Assembly: GCA_963785155.1 (NCBI GenBank)
Contig: CAWAUB010000004.1
Span: 496,001 to 560,000, forward strand
Length of the DNA stretch: 64,000 nucleotides
Origin: DASUSH01 sp963785155
GTDB lineage: Bacteria; Actinomycetota; Thermoleophilia; Solirubrobacterales; 70-9
Reading direction: 5' to 3'
The notes under the pieces were generated by a model. The model worked only from the letters and a program-made list of their open reading frames with translations, made no database searches and was not told the origin of the DNA. Below are positions 54,058 through 63,089 of this stretch, piece after piece. The translations under genes and the position numbers were made by a program. Numbering within the stretch: position 1 is the stretch's first letter; each line of letters starts with the position of its first letter.

Positions 54058-54840
54058 CTAGTCGTCCTTCGGACCCGTCGCCGGCGTCAAGGTCGAACCG
54101 CCGCCGCCGAGTGCCCGGCGCAATGCCGCCGGGGCGAGCAGCCGGGCCATGGCCGCCAGCCAGTAGTAGCGCGGGACGTAGCGCTCCGCCTTGCCACCCG
54201 GACCCGCCTCGAGGATCGCCTCGGCGACGGCCTCCGGGGTCGAGACCATCCATCGGGTCCGCCCGCTCTCGCGCAGCTCCGCCTGCGGGAAGCCCTCGGT
54301 GGCGATGAAGCCCGGCAGGACCATGCCGACGTGGACGCCGTTCTGGACCTCCTCCAGATGCAGCCCGTCCGTCCATCCGATCAGCGCGAACTTGCTGGCC
54401 GAGTAGGCGGCCGATTGCGGCCTGGAGACCCGGCCCGCGGTGCTGGCAACGTTGACGATCGAGCTGGGCGCGGAACTCCGCAGCGCCGGTAGCAACGCCT
54501 CCGTGAGGCGGACCACCGCGTCGAAGTTGAGCTCCATGTGGCGCCTGACGTTCTCCCAGCCCTCCTCCTCAAAGCTCCCGCGCCAGGCGGCACCGGCGTT
54601 GTTGACAAGCATGTCCAGCCGCCCTCCCTCGGCCTCGACCGCCTCCGCAACGCGCGCCGGCGCATCCTCCTCGGTGAGGTCGACGGCGACGGTCGCGGCG
54701 CCGCCGCATTCCGCCGCGATCGCCTCGAGCCGCTCCGCGCGCCGAGCCACCAGAATGAGCCTCGCGCCGGGCTCGCGGGCGATCCGGCGGGCGGCGGCCT
54801 CGCCGATCCCACTCGAGGCGCCGGTGATAAGCGTGACCAT
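54058..54840 (-). CDS. SDR family oxidoreductase
   Basis: A 260-residue short-chain dehydrogenase. NAD(P) motif TGASSGIGEAAARRI at residues 7-21, NNAGAAWRGSFEEEG, the Ser in NVASTAGRVSRP and YSASKFALIGWTDGL with the catalytic Tyr and Lys. The C-terminal third (RYVPRYYWLAAMARLLAP) is hydrophobic and may touch the membrane. Substrate unknown. It is divergent from the NarL-type regulator across 43 bp. Confidence 0.9.
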   Translation of the reverse strand: MVTLITGASSGIGEAAARRIAREPGARLILVARRAERLEAIAAECGGAATVAVDLTEEDAPARVAEAVEAEGGRLDMLVNNAGAAWRGSFEEEGWENVRRHMELNFDAVVRLTEALLPALRSSAPSSIVNVASTAGRVSRPQSAAYSASKFALIGWTDGLHLEEVQNGVHVGMVLPGFIATEGFPQAELRESGRTRWMVSTPEAVAEAILEAGPGGKAERYVPRYYWLAAMARLLAPAALRRALGGGGSTLTPATGPKDD

Positions 54841-54883
54841 CAGCGCAGCCTTTCATCCGGGCGCCCTGTAAGGTCGCGCCTCG

Positions 54884-55528
54884 GTGCCTCCCGAGGAGCA
54901 GGAAAAGATCGAGCTCGTCCTCGCCGACGACCACGGCGTCGTGCGAACCGCGCTCAAGATGCTGCTCGACGCCGAGCCCGACTTCGAGGTCGTCGCCGAG
55001 GCCGAGGACGCGGACGGCGCCGCCCGCTTTACCGCGGGTCACAAGCCCGACGTGCTGGTGCTCGATCTGAATATGCCGGGCGAATCCGGCCTGCAGGCGC
55101 TGCCGCGGATCTTGGAGGGCGCCCCAGAAACCCAGGTCGTCGTTCTCACGATGCAGTCGGAGACCGCGTTCGCGCGGGAGGCGATGCAGAAGGGAGCGCG
55201 CGCCTACGTGCTCAAGGAGGCGGCCGAGTCCGAGCTGGTGAAGGCGGTGCGGATGGCCGCGGCCGGCGAGACCTACCTGCAGCCGGAGCTCGGCGCAAAG
55301 CTCGCCTCGGAGCGCGAGCCCACGGACGACGACGACCTCTCGGACCGCGAGCTCGAGGTCCTGCGGCTGATCGCGCTGGGCCACACCAACAACGAGATCG
55401 CCGATCAGCTCTACCTGAGCGTGCGCACGGTCGAGTCGCACCGCGCCCACATCCAGCAGAAGCTGCGTCGCTCGACCCGCTCCGAGCTAGTCCGCTACGC
55501 GCTCGAGCGGGGACTGCTCGAGGGCTGA
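54884..55528 (+). CDS. NarL/LuxR-family response regulator
   Basis: A 214-residue regulator starting at GTG 54884. The receiver domain has LVLADDHGVVRTALKML, phosphoacceptor D61 in LVLDLNMPGESG, VVLTMQSE and the Lys in YVLKEAAE. The LuxR-type helix-turn-helix is LSDRELEVLRLIALGHTNNEIA and LSVRTVESHRAHIQQKL. It pairs with the sensor kinase encoded tail to tail on the other strand (42 bp overlap). Confidence 0.95.
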   Translation: MPPEEQEKIELVLADDHGVVRTALKMLLDAEPDFEVVAEAEDADGAARFTAGHKPDVLVLDLNMPGESGLQALPRILEGAPETQVVVLTMQSETAFAREAMQKGARAYVLKEAAESELVKAVRMAAAGETYLQPELGAKLASEREPTDDDDLSDRELEVLRLIALGHTNNEIADQLYLSVRTVESHRAHIQQKLRRSTRSELVRYALERGLLEG

Positions 55529-57424
55529 GCGCTCGGTCGGGAGCCGGGCCTCCACCCGCGCTCCCCGTCCCGGCGCCGACTTGATCTCGATCGTGCCGCC
55601 CGCCATGGCGACGCGCTCGCGCATCCCGAGCAACCCGAAGCCATCGTTCGGCACCTCGGGCTCGAACCCGACACCGTCATCGGTGACAAGCACGTCGACG
55701 TAGCCGTCGCGCTCGCTCACGCGCAGGGTCACCTGCTCGGCTCGGGCGTGCTTGCCGATGTTCGAGAGCGCCTCCTGGACGAGCCGGTACACGGTGCTCT
55801 CGAGCTCGGGAGCAAGCCTGCCGACGTCGTCTCCCTCGCTCGGCCCGACATCGACGTGGGTGTCCATATCCAGCCCGATCATGCTCGCGCTGCGATCGCT
55901 GAGCGCTTCGAGCGCGGCGGCTAGCCCGAGCTCGTCCAGCGCCGCGGGTCGCAGCTCGGATATCAAGCTGCGCAACGACCGGATCTCCTCCGCGATCTCG
56001 TCGACCGCGGTCGCGACGACCTCCCGGAGGCTCTCCATGGAGCCGCCGCGCAGGGCGGATGCGAGCGCCACCCGGAGCGCCCCCAGGCCCTGCAGCGTCT
56101 CGTCGTGGAGCTCACGCGCCCAGCGCTTGCGCTCGTGCTCGGCGGCCTCGATCGTCCGCCGCAGGCGGTCCTGGGCGACGTCTCGGGCCGTCGCAACGGC
56201 GGTGGCCGCGCTCGCGGCAAAGGCGAGCAGCAGTCGCTCGTCCTCCTCCGAGAAGGAAGGACCGTCGCGCCGGTCGAAGGCGGCGACGACGCCAAGCGCC
56301 GAGCCGCGGAACTCGAGCGGGACCACGATCGCGGACGTGGGGCTGCCCCGAGCTTCCTGGCTGGCCATTCCCGGCAGGCCCTTCAGCTCGTCCACGCGCT
56401 GCGGTTGCAGCGAGCGGACCGCGCTTGCGGTCATCCCGGCGAGCGGGACCTGCATGCCGCGGATCTCAGAATCGACGTTGCCCGCCGTCGCGGAGACGAT
56501 CAGGCCGTCCCCCTCGACGAGCATCACGACCAGGCCGCGTGCCTCGACCAAAGCCCGCCCTCGCTCGACAATCGCGTCGAGGACCGTCTCGAGCTCGGTC
56601 TCGCCCCCGATCGCGCGCGCGATCTCCGTGGTCGCCTCGAGCCTGCGGAATGCCCGGCGGAGCTCCTCGTCGGCGCGGGTTCGCTCGGTGACGTCGCGAA
56701 TCGCCGCGAGCGCGATCGTCCCCCGCCCGGTCTCGAGCGCCGAGAGCGAGATCTCGCACGGGAACTCGTGGCCGAGCCAGTGCTTGCCGCGCAGCCCGAG
56801 CGCGACGTTGATCGGCCGCGTTCGGGGGCTCTGGAAGAAGTCGCGGACGTAGTTGGGGTGGTCGGGCCGCACCTCGTCCGGGATCAGCGTCTCGATCGGC
56901 ATCCCGATCAGCTCCTCGCGGTCATAGCCGAAGAGGCGCTCAGCCTGTGCGTTGACGAGCACGATCGTTCCCGGCTCGTCGACCCCGACGAGCGCGTCAG
57001 GGGCGGACTCGATCAGCTGGTTTTGCACGTGGCGGGCCTGACGGGTGCCCGCGGAGAGGGCGCCGACCGCGACGGCGACGCCGCCGAACGCGATGGCGCG
57101 CGAGAGGTACCCCAGAAGGGAGATGTCGGCGTCCTCGAGGACGTCCCAGAGACCCACCCCGGCGAGGGACAGGGCTGCGGTCAGGAGGCCGCCGATGGTC
57201 CCGAACTCGATTGCGATCAGGGCGACCGGGATCACGAAGAGGATCGAGACCAGTTCGCTCTCCTCGGAGGTGGCCAGCCGCAGGGCGAGGATGGCAGCGA
57301 AGATCAGCCCGGCGAGGACGAGCACCGACGTACGGCGCTCTTGCTGCAGGATTCCCCGCGTGGGGCGGGACGTGACGCTCGCGAGACCTCCACGCGCGCC
57401 CCTCCACCGGGTATCACCCGTCAT
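55487..57424 (-). CDS. NarX-type sensor histidine kinase (TM-PAS-GAF-HisKA_3)
   Basis: A 645-residue kinase. Three or four membrane helices at residues 28-130 (VLVLAGLIFAAILALRLAT, ILFVIPVALIAIEFGTIGG) form a DUF4118/MASE-like sensor. A PAS domain follows (SAPDALVGVDEPGTIVLVN, AERLFGYDREELIGMP), then GAF (GRALVEARGLVVMLVEGDG), then HisKA_3 with the phosphorylated His in RWARELHDETLQGLG, and an ATPase domain with ALSNIGKHARAEQV, VLVTDDGVGFEPE and GFGLLGMRERVAMAGG. It is the cognate kinase of the NarL-type regulator. Convergent 42-bp overlap with it. Confidence 0.93.
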   Translation of the reverse strand: MTGDTRWRGARGGLASVTSRPTRGILQQERRTSVLVLAGLIFAAILALRLATSEESELVSILFVIPVALIAIEFGTIGGLLTAALSLAGVGLWDVLEDADISLLGYLSRAIAFGGVAVAVGALSAGTRQARHVQNQLIESAPDALVGVDEPGTIVLVNAQAERLFGYDREELIGMPIETLIPDEVRPDHPNYVRDFFQSPRTRPINVALGLRGKHWLGHEFPCEISLSALETGRGTIALAAIRDVTERTRADEELRRAFRRLEATTEIARAIGGETELETVLDAIVERGRALVEARGLVVMLVEGDGLIVSATAGNVDSEIRGMQVPLAGMTASAVRSLQPQRVDELKGLPGMASQEARGSPTSAIVVPLEFRGSALGVVAAFDRRDGPSFSEEDERLLLAFAASAATAVATARDVAQDRLRRTIEAAEHERKRWARELHDETLQGLGALRVALASALRGGSMESLREVVATAVDEIAEEIRSLRSLISELRPAALDELGLAAALEALSDRSASMIGLDMDTHVDVGPSEGDDVGRLAPELESTVYRLVQEALSNIGKHARAEQVTLRVSERDGYVDVLVTDDGVGFEPEVPNDGFGLLGMRERVAMAGGTIEIKSAPGRGARVEARLPTERSALEQSPLERVAD

Positions 57425-57458
57425 GGCTTAAATCTAGACCGGATGAACGGGTTTGGTG

Positions 57459-58661
57459 CTAGGCAGCGCCCGGCGCAACCCGCTGGCCGTCCGGGCCGAG
57501 CTCGACCTCGACCTCGACCGAGTCCTCGCCGGAGGGCGGCCGCAGGGGCAGCTTGGCGCCGATGTGCGCGGACAGATGCTCGCCGGCGAGTTGCTCAGGC
57601 GGCCACCAGAGAAGCGCGGATCCGGACGGCCCGCTGCCGTTCCCCGACTCGCCGGTGCTCGTAGCCGTGCGCGAGCGCAGCATGCCGCGAACCACCGGGC
57701 GAAACGGCTCGGAGGCGACCTCGACGCCCGCCTCGGCCGCGATCGACGCAGCGACGACCCGAGCCTGCTGGGCGGCGATCCCGGCCTGACGCACGGGGAA
57801 GGAGGTGACCTCGCCGGCCGCCCAGATCCGTGTCGCCCCCTGGACGCGGCCGAATGCATCGACCGGCAGGAAGCCGTCGGGATCGCGAGGAAGTCCGCCG
57901 ATCCGGGGCCCCTCGACGACCGGCATCGCGAGCACTCGATCGGCCTCGATCGCGCCGTCAGGCTGGAGCACGAGCTTGCCCTCGGCGAAGGCGACCGGCT
58001 CGCGACCGGTGACAAGCTTGATCCCGGTTTCCTCCAGCCGGGTGACGATCGCCGACTCAGCGGCGGCGCCGAGGAGCTCGACCGCTCGGTTCTCGTACGT
58101 GGCGACGGTCAGCTCGAAATCGGTGAGGTCCTCGCGCCGCGCCCGCCGGACCGTGGTCAGGGCGAGCTCGTAGGTCGGCAGCGTCCAGCGGATCGCCCGG
58201 GGAATCGCGAACGCGACGCGGCTCACCGAGCGAATTCGCAGCTCGTCCAGCAGTCCCTCGAGCGCGCCGGCGTCGCCCGCACCCCAGCAGGTGGTCACGC
58301 CGGGGATCGCTCCCCGCGGCCGGGCGCCGAAGGCGATCACCAGGGCGTCGTAGCGCATCCGCGTGCCGGTGATCGTCCGTGCCTCCCGGGCGACGTCGTC
58401 GACGGCCACGATCGCGTCAGAGCGAAAGTCGAGGCCGTGCTCGGAGGCGATCGCGCCGAGGTCGAACCGGGCGGGACGGCCCTCGGCGGGCGGCGCGCCG
58501 GCGGCGTGGGTGCGGACGGGCAGGTCCCGGACGGGAGTCAGCAGCATCACGCGGCAGCGATCGCCGCAGAGCCGGCGCAGCGAAAGCGCCGTTTCGAGCG
58601 CCGCGAGATCGCCGCCGTAGACGATGACGCGCAGGGGTGGCTTGACCGACTCTGAGTCCAC
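57459..58661 (-). CDS. FAD-dependent pyridine nucleotide-disulfide oxidoreductase (NDH-2/SQR-like)
   Basis: A 400-residue flavoprotein from GTG 58661. The ADP-binding motif is LRVIVYGGDLAALETALSLR, the second nucleotide site includes YDALVIAFGARPRGAIPG, and the late FAD motif is TRIWAAGEVTSFPVRQAG followed by IAAQQARVVAASIA. The family includes type II NADH dehydrogenases and sulfide:quinone reductases; the catalytic cysteines of the latter are not seen. The C-terminal 60 residues are variable. It lies 34 bp downstream of the sensor kinase start in minus orientation. Confidence 0.85.
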   Translation of the reverse strand: MDSESVKPPLRVIVYGGDLAALETALSLRRLCGDRCRVMLLTPVRDLPVRTHAAGAPPAEGRPARFDLGAIASEHGLDFRSDAIVAVDDVAREARTITGTRMRYDALVIAFGARPRGAIPGVTTCWGAGDAGALEGLLDELRIRSVSRVAFAIPRAIRWTLPTYELALTTVRRARREDLTDFELTVATYENRAVELLGAAAESAIVTRLEETGIKLVTGREPVAFAEGKLVLQPDGAIEADRVLAMPVVEGPRIGGLPRDPDGFLPVDAFGRVQGATRIWAAGEVTSFPVRQAGIAAQQARVVAASIAAEAGVEVASEPFRPVVRGMLRSRTATSTGESGNGSGPSGSALLWWPPEQLAGEHLSAHIGAKLPLRPPSGEDSVEVEVELGPDGQRVAPGAA

Positions 58662-58777
58662 GCCTGCAACGTAAGCCTCCGGACGCCCCGTTACATCGGT
58701 GGCATCTACGCAACCGATCGCGGGAAAGTACGGACTTTGGAGCGGTCCCTGCGTGGCTGAATCCGGCCCCAGACGCA

Positions 58778-58807
58778 AGATAGGGCGGCCCGAAGGCCGC
58801 CCTATCT
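58778..58807. terminator. Perfect 13-bp hairpin
   Basis: AGATAGGGCGGCC and its complement enclose CGAA, a stable tetraloop-like sequence. It lies 116 bp upstream of the flavoprotein start and 11 bp from the CCTAGG cluster. It may be a terminator for the minus-strand transcript coming from 59831 or an RNA structure in the flavoprotein leader; no T-tract is present. Confidence 0.5.
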
Positions 58808-58818
58808 GGAGGGGGATG

Positions 58819-58863
58819 CCTAGGCGTATTGCCTAGGGTTCCTAGGTGGGGGGTGTACCTAGG
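58819..58863. promoter_or_regulatory. Cluster of four CCTAGG palindromes
   Basis: CCTAGG occurs at 58819, 58832, 58841 and 58858, four times in 45 bp, in an otherwise gene-free gap (58662-59072). A fifth copy is at 59867 in the leader of the secreted protein gene; both outer copies read CCTAGGTA. Clustered palindromes of this kind usually mark an operator array; the binding protein is unknown. Confidence 0.55.
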
Positions 58864-59021
58864 TATTTAGACGGAGCGACCCAATCCGTGGATCACCTTT
58901 CGGGCTCGACTCCGTTCGAAGCTCCGACTGCGGTAATCCTGCCCGCTGGGCAGGCGCCGCGCATCCGTCCTTTCCCGCCGATCGGTTGCGGGTAACTACT
59001 GATTCCGCTGAGGAGGGAAAA

Positions 59022-59051
59022 GAGAGAGGCGGCCTCTCGGCCGCCTCTCTC
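59022..59051 (-). terminator. Intrinsic terminator of the secreted protein gene
   Basis: GAGAGAGGCGGCC and its exact complement enclose TCTC. On the minus strand it begins 22 bp after the stop at 59073 and is followed by TTTTCCC, so it fits a Rho-independent terminator. Confidence 0.8.
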
Positions 59052-59072
59052 GAACGGTGCTTGTCCTGCTCG

Positions 59073-59831
59073 CTACTTCTTCTGCTTGCAGGTGACCGCG
59101 TCCGTGGGCGAGAGCGATGTAACGCCCTGCGGGTTCGCGTTGTAGTCGAACTTCCCGTCGACCGAGATCGACTTGTCCTTGCACGTACCCGTGATGTAGT
59201 TCTTGGTCTTCTTGTCGGTCTCGCCCTTGCCCAGCGTCGCGTTGAACAGCTGGATCGAGCAAGCGCCGCCGGCGAGCGGCGGAACGGTGAACGTGATCAC
59301 ATTCCCCTTCAGCGATCCGGGGATGATCGTGATCGTCGAGGTTCCACCCAGGTTCGCGTCCGAGTGCAGCAGGATCCCGTCCTTGCTGTTGAACGCGAGC
59401 ACCTTGATGCCCGTGATGCCGGGAGGCCCGGGAGCGCAGGACGCAGCGGCGGCGCCGCTACCGACCACGGCCTTCTTGCACGCCGACTGCGCGTCCGCGT
59501 TGTTCACGCCTTCGATCTGGGTCTGATCGCAGGTCGCCACGCCCTTCCGGTTGAACGTGAGGTCCTTGTCGTAGGTGAGGGTCACCTTGTTGGCCGACGG
59601 GATCTTGTTGACCGCGTCGGTGCTGGAGATCTCAACCTCGGTGAACAGCGAAACTTCCGCCGGCTTCTTCTTGTCCGCCTTCTTGGGCAGCTTGCTCGGG
59701 CTGACGCCGAGTTCGATCCCCTGGGTAACGGTGCCCTGGGTCGCCGTGTCAGCGAACGAAGTTGTGCCGACGACGAGGGCCGCAATGGCTGCGAGGGCCC
59801 CGATCAGGCTTAGCTTGCGCGATGTGCGCAT
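59073..59831 (-). CDS. Secreted protein of unknown function
   Basis: A 252-residue protein. The ATG at 59831 has a strong ribosome binding site, AAGGAGTC, eight bases upstream. The signal peptide RKLSLIGALAAIAALVVGT ends near SFADTA. The mature protein is Lys-rich and beta-rich (VSLFTEVEISSTDAVNKIP, GTSTITIIPGSLKGNVITF) with six cysteines likely in disulfides. I recognise no family, though similar exported proteins are common in this lineage. It has its own promoter (TTGACT 59923-59928, AAGGAT 59901-59906) and terminator, so it is a single transcription unit. Confidence 0.78.
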   Translation of the reverse strand: MRTSRKLSLIGALAAIAALVVGTTSFADTATQGTVTQGIELGVSPSKLPKKADKKKPAEVSLFTEVEISSTDAVNKIPSANKVTLTYDKDLTFNRKGVATCDQTQIEGVNNADAQSACKKAVVGSGAAAASCAPGPPGITGIKVLAFNSKDGILLHSDANLGGTSTITIIPGSLKGNVITFTVPPLAGGACSIQLFNATLGKGETDKKTKNYITGTCKDKSISVDGKFDYNANPQGVTSLSPTDAVTCKQKK

Positions 59832-59900
59832 GTATTGACTCCTTTTCTCTCTCCCGGCGCGCTGCGCCTAGGTACTTGTGTAAATCCCCGGTCCTTGGGG

Positions 59901-59928
59901 ATCCTTTCATTCAACACAGTTCAGTCAA
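59901..59928 (-). promoter_or_regulatory. Sigma-70-type promoter of the secreted protein gene
   Basis: On the minus strand TTGACT (59923-59928) and AAGGAT (59901-59906) are 16 bases apart. The -35 matches consensus at five of six positions. A short leader follows with an ATCCCC/GGGGAT hairpin and a CCTAGGTAC site at 59867 before the AGGAG and ATG. Confidence 0.55.
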
Positions 59929-59970
59929 GTCCGATGCGGCGAAGGTGAATAAGCAATTGCTAAGAGTCGA

Positions 59971-61512
59971 TCAGGGCTGTGGCCGCACGTGCTGGAAATC
60001 GGTGTTCTCCTGCGGAGGCTCGCCGATCGACTCGAAGGTCCCCGCCTTCGTGCACTGCGTCTGCGGCACGTTGTTGGAATCGAGCTCGCCCGCGAACGCG
60101 TATTTGAGGTAGCGGGCGAAGAACTCGGTGTTGCCGGGCTCGCGGTTGGGCAGGTCGGGCGAGTTCGCCGTCGCGGGATCGAGGATGTTCGCGCTGCCGG
60201 CGGTGCAGTTGGCCGTGGTGAAGACCGGCAGGTGCGTCGCCAGCGCGTTGTAGCCCTCCGGCCCGATGTAGGGGTTGCCGCGACTCCAGCGCAACCGCTG
60301 CGGCGAGGGCGCGGCCGTCGAGGGGTTCAGGTTCGTCAGCGTGCGCAGGTAGTGCGGCGACGTTCCATCCGGCAGGCCCGTAATGGCCTGTGTGCTCGCG
60401 GTGACGTTGCCGAGGAAGGAGGTGAGCTCGTGGCGGTAGTCGCCGACCACCTCGAGGATCGAGTTGAAGTAGCGGAATAGGGGGTTGACCTCACCGAGCA
60501 GGCGCGGCAGGTCCTCCCCGACCAGCCGCGCGGTCGCGGGGAGGCCGCGCTTCGAGGCGTTGACCACCGGCCCGAGCCCGTTGAAGAAGCGCTCGAGCCC
60601 TGGCGCCGCCTTGCCGAGCGCGATCAGCGTCGGGCTCAGCTCCACGGCCGCCGGCCGCAGCTGCTGCACGAGCGGATCGGTGTCCGTCGCGAAACGGTCG
60701 AGGCGGTTGAGGGTGAGTCGTGATTCCTCGAGGAAGGTGGGCAGGATCGTGAAGGTCTGCGCGAGCTCGGTGTCGCGCCTCGCGGTCGTCTGGAAGACGG
60801 TGTTCGTGTTCTCGATCAGGCCGCGGAGCTGGCCCTGGCGCTCGGAGAGCGCGTCGAAGACCTGGCCCGTGTCGCGAACGAGCTGACGGGTCGCGAGCCG
60901 CTGCGAGTCGAGAACCCTCAGGACATCGTTTGTTTCCTCGGCGAACGGGTCGAGGTTGCCGAGCGCGGCGTTCAGGTCGTATCCGCGGCCGCCGAGAACC
61001 GATTGGGACTGGTCCTGCATCCAGACCTGGAAGTTCTCGCGGGTCTCGTCGTTGAAAGAGCGGAAGATCTCGTCGAGCTGGACCGACTCGGAGATCTGCA
61101 TCTCGGGCAGTTGCCCGCCCTCTTCGATCGTCGGGAGGCCCTCCTCGCCGGGCGTCAGCTCTACGTAAGTCTCCCCGAGGAGCGTCTTCTGGCGCAGGGT
61201 CGCCCGCGTGTTCTCCGGGATCGGTGCGTATGGCGCGTCGAGCTCGATCGTGGCGATCGCCATGTCGTCGTACTCGCCGCTGCCGAGCTCGACCGACTTC
61301 ACCTTGCCCACGGGGACACCGGAGATGCGCACGTCGGACTCGACCGCCAGCTGGGTGGCCTCCACGAAGGGGACCTTCACCCGGTAGCCCTCCGAGCCGA
61401 GCGGTACCGGGCCACCGAAGGCGAGCCAGAGGAAGAGCAGCAGGCCGAAGCACGAGAGCGCGAAGGCGACCGCGATGAAGATCTGTCCGAATGTCGGTGC
61501 CTTCTTCTGCAT
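59971..61512 (-). CDS. MCE/MlaD family protein
   Basis: A 513-residue protein anchored by one N-terminal helix (QIFIAVAFALSCFGLLLFLWL). The MlaD domain at residues 42-118 reads YRVKVPFVEATQLAVESDV, RISGVPVGKVKSVEL and ATLRQKTLLGETYVELTPG. A long helical stretch follows (NTVFQTTARRDTELAQTFT, FLEESRLTLNRLDRFATDT), which in Mce proteins builds a hexameric tunnel for lipids across the envelope. It is the third of three consecutive MCE genes and ends the series, 110 bp after the second. Confidence 0.92.
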   Translation of the reverse strand: MQKKAPTFGQIFIAVAFALSCFGLLLFLWLAFGGPVPLGSEGYRVKVPFVEATQLAVESDVRISGVPVGKVKSVELGSGEYDDMAIATIELDAPYAPIPENTRATLRQKTLLGETYVELTPGEEGLPTIEEGGQLPEMQISESVQLDEIFRSFNDETRENFQVWMQDQSQSVLGGRGYDLNAALGNLDPFAEETNDVLRVLDSQRLATRQLVRDTGQVFDALSERQGQLRGLIENTNTVFQTTARRDTELAQTFTILPTFLEESRLTLNRLDRFATDTDPLVQQLRPAAVELSPTLIALGKAAPGLERFFNGLGPVVNASKRGLPATARLVGEDLPRLLGEVNPLFRYFNSILEVVGDYRHELTSFLGNVTASTQAITGLPDGTSPHYLRTLTNLNPSTAAPSPQRLRWSRGNPYIGPEGYNALATHLPVFTTANCTAGSANILDPATANSPDLPNREPGNTEFFARYLKYAFAGELDSNNVPQTQCTKAGTFESIGEPPQENTDFQHVRPQP

Positions 61513-61618
61513 TACTCGGTGCGGTCGGTGGTGGTAGCGTCGCCGGCTGCGGGGCTCGCGTCGGGGCGATCAGGTTCGGGAACGTGGTCGTGGTCGGCTG
61601 GAGGCTCGCTGGACCTGT

Positions 61619-61678
61619 CGGGTCAGACCCCGTCTGGCGCTGTGGGCTCCGGCGTTTCCTCCGGGCTCGGGTCAGACC
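61619..61678. repeat. Paired CGGGTCAGACC sequences at the end of an MCE gene
   Basis: CGGGTCAGACC occurs at 61619-61629 and 61668-61678, 49 bp apart. Reverse complement GGTCTGACCCG shares the core of the palindrome at 14086-14098. The pair brackets the last codons of the MCE gene ending at 61623, whose tail is rich in Pro, Glu and Asp. Confidence 0.45.
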
Positions 61679-63089
61679 AACCGCGCCCGGTCGACCTCCG
61701 CGTCCGGTTCATCCGTGTCCGTCGGAATCCGCCTCGCCCTCGAGGCTCCTCGCTCTTGAAGGGCAGGCTCCCGGCCGGGCAGATCTCCGAGGCGAGTGGG
61801 ACCAGTGTGCCGTCGTAGAGCAGGCGCAGGAAGGGCCGCTGGCTCGCCACCTGCTCGGAGAGGCGGGTGTTGCCGCAGGTGATCATCACGACGCCGCGCA
61901 GGAGCGGCCCGTTCGCGTCCTGCAACGTCGCCGTCGCGTTGGCGTTGTGGTTGAGCCAGGCGAGCCAGAAGATGTTCCCCTCCTGCTGGGCGCCCGGCGG
62001 GTTGTAGGCGATCGAGTTGAAGAGGATGTTGAGGTCGCCGAAGGCGCCCTTCAGGTCAGGCGTCGCGGAGGCGAGGCCCTTGGCCGTCGTGTTCAGGCTG
62101 CGGATCGGCTCGCGGACCTGCTGCACGAAGGGCCGGATCTGGTTCTCGATCGGCCCGACCGTGTTGCGGAAGAGCGGCTGGACCTGGCGCAGCGCCGGCG
62201 CCAGCGCCTGGGCCGCCGGGATCAGGTCCGTGGCAGCCGGCTTGACGACCCGGGCGAGCGCCTCCGAGCTGCGCAGCGTCTCCTGCGTCTCGGTGAGCGC
62301 CGAGGGGAACTCCCGGAGCGACTCGCGGATCGCCGCCTCCTGATTGGCGAACGAGCCGAGGACCGCGTTCGATGAGTCGACGAAGCGGTTGAGCTGGGTG
62401 TCCTTGCGGCCCAGTTCCTCGGTGAGCGCGCCGAAGTTGGTGATCACGTGCTCCAGGTTCTTGCGCCGCGACGCGATCGCACCCTGGAACTTGGCGAGGT
62501 CTCGCGCGGTCGGCTCGAACCGCTTGAGGAGCGCCCCGAACACCCGGCCGCGCGTGCCGAGCGCCTTGGCGCCGTCGGCGAGCAGCAGGCGGAGGAAGGC
62601 CTGGGTGTCGGCGTCGAGCGAGGCGAGCACCTCGTCGGGGTTCACGTTGGGCGCCGTCTGCGAGTTGGGGACGACCGACCCTTCCGCCATCTGTGGCGCG
62701 TCCTCAGACCCGACGTTCAGCTCGATCGTCATGTCCTGGAGGCCGGTGCGCGGCCGCAGGAGCAACGTCGCGTCGTCGTGGATCAGCGGGCCGTACTCGT
62801 TCTCGATCTCCATCGTCACGACGGCGTTGCCCTGCTCGACCTGGACGTCGGTGATGTTGCCGACGCGGATGCCGGCGATGTTCACGCTCTGGCCCTGGCC
62901 CGGCGTGACCGCCTGCGCGGAGGTGAACTCGGCCTTGAGTTCGTAGCGATCGCCGCCCAGGAAGGGCAGCCACTCCGGGAACGACGCGCGCTGCTGAGAG
63001 AGGATCGCGAACGTCACCGCGAGCCCCAACACGATGAGCGCGATGATCGCGATGAAGCTGCGGGCGTGCTCGCGGATCGCCTTGGTCAT
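61623..63089 (-). CDS. MCE/MlaD family protein
   Basis: A 488-residue protein. The membrane anchor is SFIAIIALIVLGLAVTFAIL, and the MlaD domain at residues 47-125 has YELKAEFTSAQAVTPGQGQ, VNIAGIRVGNITDVQVEQG and LLLRPRTGLQDMTIELNVG. A helical region then leads to a C-terminal domain with WLAWLNHNANATATLQ and two Cys, and a basic then acidic tail (RGRGGFRRTRMNRTRRS, PSPEETPEPTAP). It should form part of a lipid-transport tunnel. The ATG overlaps the stop of the previous MCE gene by 4 bp. Confidence 0.93.
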   Translation of the reverse strand: MTKAIREHARSFIAIIALIVLGLAVTFAILSQQRASFPEWLPFLGGDRYELKAEFTSAQAVTPGQGQSVNIAGIRVGNITDVQVEQGNAVVTMEIENEYGPLIHDDATLLLRPRTGLQDMTIELNVGSEDAPQMAEGSVVPNSQTAPNVNPDEVLASLDADTQAFLRLLLADGAKALGTRGRVFGALLKRFEPTARDLAKFQGAIASRRKNLEHVITNFGALTEELGRKDTQLNRFVDSSNAVLGSFANQEAAIRESLREFPSALTETQETLRSSEALARVVKPAATDLIPAAQALAPALRQVQPLFRNTVGPIENQIRPFVQQVREPIRSLNTTAKGLASATPDLKGAFGDLNILFNSIAYNPPGAQQEGNIFWLAWLNHNANATATLQDANGPLLRGVVMITCGNTRLSEQVASQRPFLRLLYDGTLVPLASEICPAGSLPFKSEEPRGRGGFRRTRMNRTRRSTGRGWSDPSPEETPEPTAPDGV

